Positions 1 through 10,183 of a stretch of 64,000 nt of DNA are shown here, piece by piece; position 1 is the first letter of the stretch, and the number at the start of each line of letters is the position of its first letter. Below the pieces are notes generated by a model. The model had not been told where the DNA came from and made no database searches. It worked only from the letters and a program-made list of their open reading frames with translations. The translations under genes were made by a program, and so were the position numbers. The stretch comes from Plantago ovata. Lineage: Eukaryota; Streptophyta; Magnoliopsida; Lamiales; Plantaginaceae. The stretch is from positions 64,914,899 through 64,978,898 of the forward strand of contig CM051457.1 of NCBI GenBank assembly GCA_028274465.1, in the 5' to 3' direction.

Positions 1-93
1 TGTTTAGTTATGTAGACTGTGTATTTAGAAATAATATTTCAATAGTTGATTTATTATTTTCGATCTATATTATTTCTCCTAAGAAAAACCGAA

Positions 94-950
94 ATGGCGA
101 GTATCTCGCTCCGTGCTGTCTTAGAGAAGCAAATTTTGATCGGACCAAACTTCCTAGATTGGATCAGGAATATACGTTTGGTGCTGAGGTACGAAAGGAT
201 TGAGTACGTCTTGGACGAGGCTAATCCCGTTTGTCCCGAGAATCAGACTGTCGATCAAGTGACTGATTTGGAATCAAGCCAACAAGGCAAAGTCTGATAA
301 GCATCATGAGGATGCTAGATACGCGCAGTGTATTTTGCTAGCGGCAATGAGCAATGAGCTGCAGAGACAACATGAAAGCATGTTGCCGTATGAGATGCTG
401 AAGCATCTTGAGTCGCTCTTTAAGACGATAGCCAGAAGTGTTGAATTTGATTTGATGAAAGAGATACAAAGATGCAAGCTCAATGAAGGAGGGAACATGT
501 CTGAACATGTTCTCAAGATGAGAATAAGATCATGGTGATCTTTGTCCTTCAATCATTGTCGAGTTCGTATTCGTAGTTCATCATTAACTACACGATGAAT
601 GCGAATGACGTAACACTGCCCGAACTCCATAATCTGCTGAAGACATATGATCAAACTCTTCCTAAGAAGGAAAAGTCGATCATGTTTGTTGGGCAACCGT
701 CTATCCCAAACCCGAGAAACAAAGGTGCTAAGGGTAAGGGAAAGTCGGGAGCCAAGGCTAACACTTCGAGTGATAAGCCTAAGCGTCTGAACAAGAAAAG
801 GAAGTTCAATAGAAGCGGAACGGTACACACAGATGAATGTCTTTTCTGTAAGCATAAAGGACATTGGAAAAAAGATTGCCCTAAGCTGAAGGCAGATCAA
901 GCTAAGAAGCCACCGGCTTCTAGCTCAGGTATGTTTGTTATTGAAATGAA
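94..950 (+). pseudogene. Copia-1 gag region with zinc knuckle
   Basis: The frame opening at 94 (MASISLRAVLEK) has the pattern of plant Copia Gag, with a conserved W near LDWIRNIRLVLRYE. Gag packages element RNA into cytoplasmic particles. A CCHC zinc knuckle ([14 protein letters not shown]) is encoded around 838-880 and would bind RNA. The region before it is rich in Lys and Ser. The frame is broken. Family assignment rests on the knuckle and the pol downstream. Confidence 0.75.
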
Positions 951-2700
951 CATGACTACTTTTGACTCCAATGGTTGGGTATTAGATAAAGCCTGTGGCT
1001 CACACATTTGTAATAATGTGCAGGGACTAATTGATCACAGGCTAGTCAAGCAAGGTGAAATCGACTTGCATGTTGGGAACGGCAATCCAGTTGAAGCCAA
1101 ACGCGTTGGACGCTGCAAGATAGATTTACGTTCGGGACAATGTTTAGAACTTGATAATGTTTATTTTGTTCCATCCATTGTCAGAAATATTATTTCCATT
1201 CCATTGTTAGACAATATGGGTTTTTCCTTTCGATTTGCGAATAATACTTGTTATTTTTCATTGAATGACCAGTATTATGGAAAAGCTCGCTTAGTGAATG
1301 GTTTATATATTTTGCAAAGTAGTCTACCTTTATTTCAAATACATAACAAACAACCGTCTTCAAGTAGGAAGAATAATCCATCTTATCTATGGCATTGTCG
1401 GCTAGCCCATATCAATGAAACACAGATTCAAAGACTAAGGAAGTTGGCCTACTTAGATCCATTTGATTTTGAATCATATGGTACATGCGAATCATGTGTT
1501 AAGGGTAAGATGACGAACAAACCTTTTCTTGGACAAGGTGTTCGTGCCACTCGCTGCTTAGAGCTCATACATACCGATGTATGTGGAACTTTTAAAGTCC
1601 ATGCGCGTGGGGGTTATCCTTACTTCGTTACCTTTACTTACGATTTCTCAAGGTATGGATATATTTATCTTATGAAGAATAAATCCGAGACCTTTGAGAA
1701 ATTCAAGGAGTTTAGGAATGAGGTCGAGAATGAATTGAACCTAAGGATAGTCACTCTTCGATCATATCGAGGAGGTGAATACCTTAGTGAAGAATTTATC
1801 GACTACTTGAAGGGAAATGGAATTCAATCGCAGTGGACTCCTCCTGGAACACCACAGTTAAATGGTGTGTCTGAGAGGAGGAATCGAACCCTGTTAGACA
1901 TGGTGAGATCAATGATTGGATTCTCGACTCTTCCAAAATATCTGTGGGGATATGCACTACAAACTGCAATCTACATTCTGAACCGTGTACCATCTAAATC
2001 AGTGGAGAAAACTCCTTATGAGTTATGGAAAGGAAAGAAGCCCTCACTGGGCTATCTTAGACCTTGGGGCTGTCCTGCGATAGTCAAACTGATGCTCAAG
2101 TTAGATGCCAAGGGGGTCAAAGTATATTTCATAGGCTATCATCGTCAAACGAGAGGCTATGAATTTTATCATGCTGAAGATCACAAGGTGATCGTATCTA
2201 GAAACGTCAAGTTTTTAGAAGCAGAATACCTCGAAGAAGAGAGGTTAGATGACATGATAGAACTTGAAGAAATTCAAGACTTTGACACGCGCGAACATGA
2301 GTTCTCTAAATCTTCTGATTTGGACTCAAGTTCAGTGGGAGATTTCGAAGCAGACAAGGGTAAGGATATGACACTTGCTAGGCATGTCATAGTCAGTGGG
2401 AGTCCTGTGATTAGATCAACAGTTGAAACCACACCAACAGAACCCGTTGTCAACCAACATGTGCAACATGTTGCACAAGAGCAACCTCCCGCAAGGGAAC
2501 AGGGTCGTGGGGCGCGACCAGCTGCATCAGTGCCCACTGATAATGTTCGTGTTACACGAGGCCATAAAAGAAAAGCACCAGAACCAGTCGAGCTCCGTAG
2601 GTGGAAGAGGATCCTAAAAGGACCTCAGAAGCAAAGCCTTATGATAGAAGACATCAGTGAACTTGATATCGGCTTATCAGATCGGGAAGATCCCGAGACC
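951..2700 (+). pseudogene. Copia-1 protease and integrase region
   Basis: The protease-like segment around 975-1210 ([14 protein letters not shown]) is followed by the integrase zinc domain around 1390-1520, with His and Cys pairs in [10 protein letters not shown] and CESCVKGKM. The catalytic core runs from about 1560 to 2020; HTDVCG, RGGEY and [10 protein letters not shown] carry the acidic residues of the integrase triad. The C-terminal tail from about 2250 is acidic and low complexity. The family role is polyprotein cleavage and insertion of the cDNA into chromosomes. Length and order fit plant Copia pol. Confidence 0.88.
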
Positions 2701-2729
2701 TAAAAAGAGGCAATAATTGATATTGACTC

Positions 2730-4262
2730 AGACAAATGGCAAGAGGCCATGGAATTGGAAATGGACTCCATGTACATGAACCAAGTTTGGAACTTGTTAG
2801 ACTTGCCCCAAGGGGTTAGACCTATTGGGTGCAAATGGGTCTTTAAACGAAAGACAGATGCTGATGGCAAGGTACAAATGTACAAAGCTAGGCTTGTGGC
2901 GAAAGGCTACACGCAAAGGTATGGCATCGATTACGATGAAACCTTTTCACCGGTAGCAAAATTGAAGTCCATTCGAATTCTACTTGCGAAAGCTGCCTAC
3001 TATGATTATGAGATCTAGCAGATGGATGTAAAGACTGCCTTCCTCAATGGCAACCTTGAGGAAGAGGTCAATATGGGACAGCCGGAAGGTTTTATTAGTA
3101 AAACCAGGCCAACTGTTGTATGCAAATTACAGAGATCCATCTATGGGCTAAAGCAAGCGTCTAGGAGCTGGAATATCCGCTTTGATGAAGCTGTCAAATC
3201 GTTTGACTTCATCAGAAACAAGGAAGATCCTTGTGTCTACGCTAGGCACAGCGACAAGGGAGTAGTTTTCATGATCATCTATGTTGATGACATTTTGATC
3301 ATGGGAAACAATGTCTCTATGCTAGAAGAGACTAAAGTTTGGTTATCAAGTACCTTCTCGATGAAGGACTTGGGTGAAGCGAACTACATCCTAGGGATCA
3401 AGATCTTTAGAGATAGATCCAAGAGGATGTTAGGATTGACACACTCCACCTACATCGACAAAATACTGAAGCGTTATAACATGGACGACTCAAAGAGAGG
3501 CTTTCTCCCAGCTAGGCATGGGATTGTCTTATCAGTTAAGGATGGTCCTAAAACTGATAAAGAAAGAAATGCAATGAGTCGTGTGCCCTATGCTTCGGCA
3601 GTAGGGTCTATAATGTATGCAATGAATTACACAAGGCCCGATGTGGCATATGCGCTTAGTGTCACTTGTCGACACCAACTGAATCCAGGAGTACCTCACT
3701 GGACTGCTGTAAAGAACATTCTTAAGTACCTTCAACGGACTAAAGAGATGTTCTTGGTTTTTGGTGGAGAACCAGAATTAAAGATGTTTGGGTATGTCGA
3801 CGCTGGATTTGAATCAGATCCTGATGACTTTAAGTCACAGACAGGATACGTATTCAAATTGAACGGAGGAGCTGTCTGTTGGAAGAGTTCTAAGAAAGCC
3901 ACGGTTGCTGACTCAGCCACAGAAGCCGAGTACATTGCTGCATCAGAAGCATCGAAAGAAGCTGTCTGGATTTTAGAGTTCTTGAAGGAATTGAGGGTTG
4001 TTCCTGCTCGCAGTCCAATAACGATTTATTGTGTCAATACGGGCACCGTCGCTCAAGCTAGGGAGCCTAGATCTACAAACAAGAACAAACATGTACTTTG
4101 AAAATATCACGTTATACGTGAGATTATAGATGGAGGAGAAGTTCGTATAGAACGTGTCTCTACCACGGACAACGTGGCAGATCCTTTCACCAAGGTCTTA
4201 TCAGTGGAAGTCCACTTAAGACATTATGCTAATCTGGGTATTAGGCATAAAGGTGACTGGAT
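2730..4262 (+). pseudogene. Copia-1 reverse transcriptase and RNase H region
   Basis: The reverse transcriptase is recognised by the Copia block IGCKWVFKRK, by MDVKTAFLNG, by the KLQRSIYGLKQA block and by the catalytic YVDDILI near 3280. RNase H follows from about 3780 (GYVDAGFESD, ATEAEYIAASEA). Together these copy element RNA into cDNA and degrade the template. The coding region ends just before the polypurine tract at 4271, as is normal for Copia. It is broken as a whole, with about two or three breaks. Confidence 0.9.
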
Positions 4263-4270
4263 CTAGTCCA

Positions 4271-4280
4271 AGTGGGAGAT
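4271..4280 (+). promoter_or_regulatory. Copia-1 polypurine tract
   Basis: The purine run AGTGGGAGA lies directly before the TG that opens the 3' LTR. This is the usual plant Copia plus-strand primer (CAAGTGGGAGATTG type). It sets the 5' edge of the LTR at 4281. Confidence 0.85.
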
Positions 4281-5644
4281 TGATAGTGTATATGTCCTAG
4301 AGACAGTCCTTATTAAGGGCATGGAGACCTTATAGAGGGCATATATGTACTATTACACAGGTCAACGTAATATAATATATGTTTGTTGCTTTTACTATTG
4401 AGTATCGCTTTCATATTTATATTACACCAAGCATGCAGCATGTCATATCTCTATTACTGTCTGTATTGATATTAAACATGTCCCCTCGGATAGATGACCG
4501 ATCACACAGATAGTGGGAGCTATGTGAGTTATCATCTATCCCAAACTCTCCCTAGTCGAGGTTCATCTCGGATGTAGGGGTCTGAATGAACCAGAAGAGA
4601 CTAGTATGCGTGGAGGTTATACTTGTTGGATCAAGTGTGAGCCGATCCCACGGCCACGAAACGGATTGTTGGACAAGCGAGAAACGTTCCCATAACTGCG
4701 CATAGTTGTTCGAAGAAGGATTATCAAACAATGGAAGTACCCACCGGACACTCCCATCGATGTATACTCTACAGCGAAGTGTCTATGGGAACCGGTAAGT
4801 TGTCGAAGTGATGCCAGTCGTCCTTTGTACTTACAGGACTTTATCATCACATTTGTTGCCCCATATCCTTGGTGGACCCGTCGATGTCAGCTCTGAATAA
4901 GCAGTTGACCTAAGACACGATCCAGGATTATGGCTACACATACAAATGGGGATGATAAGTGATTCTGTGAAGGATTCATCTCTCAAGTGTAGCACAAGTG
5001 AGTACTGCTCATAGTCTGCATAGTTCTGTTGGTAAAGTCACTGGCCAGTGGAAATGATATATTATGATGGTCATAAGTATATCTTAGTAACCAAGCAACT
5101 CCCTGAGACGCCCGTGGATGTATTATTGGGATAGACACTTCATGGATCCTAGATGCATTCGTGCAAGTCAGATGAAGGGACGTTACCATCGCCGCGTTGA
5201 GCGCAACAGACTTCGCAACGAAAGGGTTTGCTTTGAGAAACCTCTCAAACGTCCTCATGTATTAATATTGCAAATGGAACCGTCTAGGAATTCCATGTTG
5301 CCTAGTCTAGGACTTGCTTAATACGATGAGGCCCTATGGGTCACACTATGTGGTGATTCAGCTTATCAGAATATCCTTGAAGATGGAATCGCAATTAATT
5401 TGGAATTAATTTGTGATTGATGGATTATAATTGATATGGAATTAATTATAATATTTGGTGGCTCAATTAATGATTTGGAATTATTAATTGAATTGGCTAA
5501 TTAATTGTATTTTATGTAAATACAATTAAAGATTATATTTTGGAAGTATAATAGAGATTTGATTTGAAAGGATATGTTAATTTAGAATTAACATATGCAC
5601 TTGGGAAAAATCTACTTGGAGTTTGAATTGCCTTAGAACTATAA

Positions 5645-5668
5645 GTGGGTCCCAAAATTGGGACCCAC
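5645..5668 (+). promoter_or_regulatory. Inverted pair of class I TCP-type motifs in the Copia-1 LTR
   Basis: GTGGGTCCCAA and TTGGGACCCAC form inverted arms around an AA centre. Each arm contains the class I TCP consensus (GGNCCCAC on one strand or the other). The same structure occurs at 9396-9419 in the second LTR copy. A role as an enhancer site is inference from the motif and from its place about 230 bp before the TATA box. Confidence 0.5.
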
Positions 5669-5894
5669 CAATCTCCCGTAGGAAAGGCGCGCGCGCGCGC
5701 ATAGACTGGATAGGGGAAGGAGTTCGACTCCTTCCTCTATTAGAAGTCCAAGGGATAAGTTAGATTTTCCTGATTGAGTTTTAATTTGATTGAGAATGAA
5801 TCTAGACTTGATATTGGTTTCCTAGTGCGATAAGAATTAGATTCTTATTCCGTTACGAAGTCTAATTGCTTATGCTTTAGGCTTCTATTGACTA

Positions 5895-5904
5895 CTATAT
5901 ATAG
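5895..5904 (+). promoter_or_regulatory. TATA box in the Copia-1 LTR
   Basis: CTATATATAG lies about 480 bp before the LTR end and is present at the matching place near 9642 in the second copy. This is the likely core promoter for the genomic RNA. Confidence 0.6.
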
Positions 5905-6400
5905 TAAACTATTAGAGTGTTTTTGACATACAGTTCAATAGACATTCACACATTTGAATACCCATTTTTCTTAGAGAAAATAAAAACTCTCCTCTCCTCT
6001 ATAAGCCCCATGCGCGCGCCACCCTCACCGGAGAAAAACCGCCGCCCCGTCTTCTTGGTCACACAAAGAATATGCTAGCATTCTTCCAATAGGTTGTTCA
6101 TCCATGGATACCAAGGAGGAGGTTCTAGGAGCTGGAAACTAACTCTTATTGTCTTGTAGATAATCAGAGTATTGCAGATATCTTCGACTTCGGCAAAGGA
6201 GAAGATACACAGGATTATTACAAAGACTTGGAAGTTGCTTTGGAAGTAAGGTTAGTCTTCTAATTGACGTGTTTACATATATACGGCATATACATAATCA
6301 ATTAACCTGTATGTTAAGAAAATTTTTGAAATTCCGCTGCGCACCCTAGGGGTAACTCTGACCGTATTTTCTTACAGATGCCTCTCAAGCTCCTCAAGGA

Positions 6401-8966
6401 ATGGAAATTGTACCAGTAGAAACAAGTGTGCAACATGAGCTTGCTGAAACTCAGCAGGTAATTCATGTTTCAGCTTTGGACTCTAAGACAATTATCCAAA
6501 CCTCTCCTGATCTAAATATTATTCTTGTTCAGGCTCTAAAGGATACCAATGAAGTGGTTCACATCACTGAAGATCCAAAAGTGAGTTCTGAGGAACTTTA
6601 CTTCGACTTTAAAAGAACAACTTGTCAAGAGTTCCTAAGTCTGTCAGCAACTGGCAAAGGTACAGAAGGATGGATTTTTCTGATCTCCATCTTCATCTAT
6701 CAAATGAGAAAAAGAGATCTTCTTTGCTGAAGCTCGAGACTTTTGTCCACTCCATACTTCCTGAAGAAATGTCATATTCTCAGCTATGAGCTCAAATCTG
6801 ATTGTTCAAATCAGAGAGAATATGAAGGCCAAATTTAAGAGTGCCTCTCCAGTTGAACAAGCTATGATGCTCAAAGGTTCATTTGTACCTGTGGTGGCTA
6901 ATCCCCACAAAATCAATGAAGAAGAGGAAGTGACGAGTGTTGCTTTATACAAGCATCTTGAGCTAGTCATTTTGACTGCTGATGATGAAGAGGAAGAAGA
7001 TGAAAACATCCCAACTGATCCCAGTGATGATGACGGGAAAGATTCAAAGGATAAAAAGGACGACGATAATGACAATCAAGGTCCTAGTCCTGATACTGGT
7101 GGACTAAAAATGACAGTTGCTGAGACTGAACAACAAAACAATCAGCAAGCTGAACAAACACCAACTCAGCATGAATCTCAACCTGCTCCTGCTGAAACTG
7201 AAAATCAAGCACCTTTACAAGGCGCTGATACTGAAGAAGAGTACGCCAGAAAGCGCGTTGCATTGAAACATGGCAAGAGCAAGCTTTCTGATGCCGAGTT
7301 ATCCTTACTCGATGCCAAGGTCACTGATACAAACCTTGATGATGAAGAAGAATTGGATGAAGATTACCAAAGAGCACTCCAAAATAGTCTCCAAATTCAT
7401 GCAAGGCACACGCAGAATTTGGATATTGCTCAATCTTCAGGAGTAAAGCCACAGGAAGTCCCCTCCCTTCCACTTACTACTGGTGAAACTCCAGCAATTG
7501 AGTATCAAACGTTGCCCTCAGCAACTACTCAATTAAAACCTACTACTGGTGAAAGTCCAGTCGTTGAGTCTGAAGCGTTGCCATCAGCAACCACTCAACC
7601 AAAAGGGAATGAAGCTGCTGACTTAGGTTCCAAGGTTGCTGGCCTTGATGAATCTGAGGATGAAGATGATCTATCAGAAAATGAGGATGAAAATTCCATG
7701 AAAGACCCCAAAGTGGTCGAAATTCCTCCTCCTGACTATGAAAATGATGAAGGAGATGACTTGAGAGGAGAATTGTTGTTACAAGATGATCAATTTGCTT
7801 CAGAGCTTAAAGTTCATTCCTTGACCCCTAATCTAGTGCCGTTTCCACGTGTGGAGGAGTTTACTCCAAGAATTTTGGCACTTAGGGAAGTCCACAAAGC
7901 CTGCAAAGCTGAAGATGATGCATTGCTTGCTGAGAGCCCGCTTGATATTGGAAAAATATTGGCTACTGTGCTGAGACGCACTACTACACTTACAATAGCT
8001 CAGAAAGACATCAGTATTTATCACAAGAGCTATGAAGAAGATGTAAGTCAAGTACTCCGACTAGCAAAGTCTGCATTAGTCAAGGCTCAGACTTTCATGG
8101 AAGAAAAGGCCGCAACAGAGCGCAGACATGAGGAGAATATGGCGAGTATTAAGCAAGAATTGTCAAAACTGACTTCTGATCAGCAAGCAATCATAATGAA
8201 ATACAACAGCCTAAGTACTCTTGCTGAAAATTGCAATGAGTTCTTCTCTTTGCACATTACTCCGATGATGCAATCCATGTCTAAGGGGGAAGATAAACAA
8301 AAGAGAACTTCAAGGAAGAAAATCCCTCCTACTGTTGAAGCGCCACTGACCATAGAACCTCTTGCTAAAAAAGAGCAAAGTTCTAAAAGACAAGCAGAAT
8401 CTGAGTTAAATTCAGCATGTCCCAAAAAGAGAAAAACTGCTGCTGAAACTCAAGGATTCTGTCATACTGAAAGTCATCAAGCTCTGAATGAAGATGATGA
8501 TGATGATGATGATGATGACAAACAGACAATAGCTCAAGCCATAAGAAGAAGAAGGCAAAGACAGGAAGAAAAGAGGCTGGCCAGCATTGCTATTGGCTCC
8601 GGCATTGAATATACAAAGACCAGCAATGATGAAACCACTCAGAACGTGATTAAAAACGTTCATGGTTGCTGGATCTTAAAGCTGGAAGACTTGCTGGTGA
8701 ATGAGTTCTTTCCAACAGCCATACTGAACCAAATGTTCACTTGGATTGATCTCAAGGTAAAAAGGAAAGAATGGGCTGAGTCCCTAACAAGAAATATTGC
8801 TGGGAGATGGTTGAATCTGGAAGTCTCAGTAAGAAGAACTGCAATTGGTAAGTCCATAAGACAAGAACCTGTTTTATTATTCAAGTATGCTTGCTTTATT
8901 CAACTGATTTATTCAACATCAGAAACCTCTAAAAGGGTAACAATTAATTTAGCCATGGATTGCTAA
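6401..8966 (+). pseudogene. B-a accessory ORF, C-terminal half
   Basis: The product is acidic and low complexity in its first part (runs of Asp, Glu and Ser, including a run of Asp codons at about 8489-8518). A segment around 8000-8270 looks coiled-coil-forming, with long charged helices. A basic segment (KKRK) follows near 8420, then a C-terminal domain opening HGCWILKLEDLLVNEFF. No signal peptide or membrane segment is visible. Such ORFs lie between pol and the 3' LTR in Sireviruses and have been called envelope-like, but nothing here supports an envelope. It is broken. A GT-AG segment of 75 nt lies at 6458-6532. Confidence 0.7.
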
Positions 8967-8970
8967 CATC

Positions 8971-9141
8971 AAAAAGGGGGAAATTTGTTAGGAAACTAGT
9001 AATTTTGATGAGCAATTAACCATGCTAAATTAAGGAAAGTCCAGTAACTAGTACTCTTAAGGTCCATAGGAATTTCGAATTTTAAGGACATTGTAAAAGA
9101 GAAACGTTTGCTGATGACTTAGTGTAGGTGCTAGATAGGTG
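8971..9141 (+). repeat. B-a polypurine tract and start of 3' LTR
   Basis: AAAAAGGGGGAAA precedes TGTTAGGAAAC, the LTR start also seen at 31945. About 155 bp of LTR remain before the sequence changes to a Copia-1-type LTR. Confidence 0.85.
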
Positions 9142-10119
9142 CTTTAGTTTGGAATTAATTGTGATTGATGGATTATAATTAATTTGGAATTGATTATAAT
9201 CATTTGTGGCTCAATAATTAATGATTTGGAATTATTAATTGAATTGGCTAATTAATTGTATTTTATGTAAATACAATTAGAGATTATATTTTAGAAATAT
9301 AATAGAGGTTTGATTTGAAAGGATATGTTAGTTTAGAATTAACATATGCACATAGGAAAAATCTATTTGGAGTTTGAATTGCCTTAGAACTATAAGTGGG
9401 TCCCAAAATCGGGACCCACCTATCTCCCTAGGGACACGCGCGCGCGCTAGATGGAGTAGGGGAAGGAGTTCGACTCCTTCCTCTATTAGAAGTCCAAGGG
9501 ATAAGTTAGATTTTCCTAATTGAGTTTTAATTTGATTGGGAATGAATCTAGACTTGAAATTTGTTTCCTAGTGCGATAAGAATTAGATTCTTATTCCTTT
9601 ACGAAGTTTAATTGCTTATGCTTTAGGCTTCTATTGACTACTATATATAGTAGACTATTAAAGAGCTTTTGACATAGACTTTCACAGAGTTATCTACCAG
9701 TTTTCTTAGAGAAAATAAAAAGCTCCCCCTACCTCTCCATAGCTCACGCGCGCGCCACCCTCACCGGAGGAAAACCGCCGCCCCATCTTCTTGGTCACAC
9801 AAAGAATATCCTAGCATTCTTTCCGATAGGCTGTTCATCCGTGGATACCAAGATTGATGTTCTAGGAGCCGGAAACTGACTTTTATTGTCTTGGAGATAA
9901 TCAAAGTATTGCAGATATCTTCGACTTCGACGAAGGAGAAGATACACCGGATTATTACGAAGACTTGGAAGTTGTGCTTGCTTTTGGAGTACTGTAGGTC
10001 TTCTAATTGACGTGTTTAAATACATACGGCATATACATAATCAATTAACCTGTATGTTAAGAAAATTTTTGAAATTCCGCTGCGTACCCTAGGGATAACT
10101 CTGACCGTATTTTCTTACA
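9142..10119 (+). repeat. Truncated Copia-1-type LTR
   Basis: The segment matches the last kilobase of the LTR at 4281-6376 in order and, by eye, in most bases. It includes the inverted motif pair (9396-9419), a TATA box near 9642 and the same end ...TTTTCTTACA. It is flanked on the left by a Sirevirus-like LTR start and on the right by Sirevirus-like pol, which are not neighbours in the family. Recombination between two Copia-1 insertions, or an assembly join, would explain this. Confidence 0.85.
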
Positions 10120-10183
10120 GGGTTTCCACTGGACGCATTCCTGAACATGTTAATGGACATCCAATATTGTATAATTAACTTGT

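Larger units (their letters stand above)
1..6376 (+). mobile_element. Copia-1: Ty1/Copia LTR retrotransposon, internal region plus 3' LTR
   Basis: The order gag, protease, integrase, reverse transcriptase, RNase H is diagnostic of Ty1/Copia. A purine tract and a 2.1 kb LTR with TG...CA ends follow. The 5' LTR and primer site lie left of the window. At 6377 the sequence continues as the accessory ORF of a Sirevirus-like element, which is seen uninterrupted near 16790, so Copia-1 inserted there. The product resembles the Tork/TNT1 group, but I cannot fix the lineage by eye. It is broken, with a few breaks in the visible coding part. Only one LTR is present, so no LTR age can be given; it is younger than the copy it interrupts. 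Confidence 0.9.
4281..6376 (+). repeat. Copia-1 3' LTR
   Basis: The LTR starts TGATAGTGTATATGTCC after the polypurine tract and ends ...TTTTCTTACA before the Sirevirus-like sequence GATGCC. At about 2.1 kb it is long for Copia. Its last kilobase is repeated at 9142-10119. It has AT-rich stretches around 5380-5620, a hairpin at 5645-5668, CG runs around 5686-5700 and 6011-6020, and a TATA box at 5895. Small ORFs inside it have no family match and are taken as noise. Confidence 0.85.
6377..9141 (+). mobile_element. B-a: Sirevirus-like Copia element, 3' portion
   Basis: This is the second half of the long accessory ORF, followed by the polypurine tract (AAAAAGGGGG) at 8971 and the start of an LTR (TGTTAGGAAAC) at 8986. 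The same order is seen at 31022-33515. Copia-1 separates it from its left half, and the LTR is cut after about 155 bp by the truncated LTR at 9142. It is broken. It belongs to the same family as the copies at 10120, 31022 and, inverted, 33516. Confidence 0.85.

Noticed and set aside
4617-5321. Small ORFs on both strands in the Copia-1 LTR
   Set aside because: No domain, they overlap each other on opposite strands, and the region is LTR by position and repeat structure.
5686-5703. CG dinucleotide run as a Z-DNA switch
   Set aside because: Length and sequence differ between the two LTR copies and nothing else supports a function.
8489-8518. GAT repeat as an independent microsatellite of interest
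   Set aside because: It encodes an Asp run in an already acidic protein region and is ordinary low complexity.
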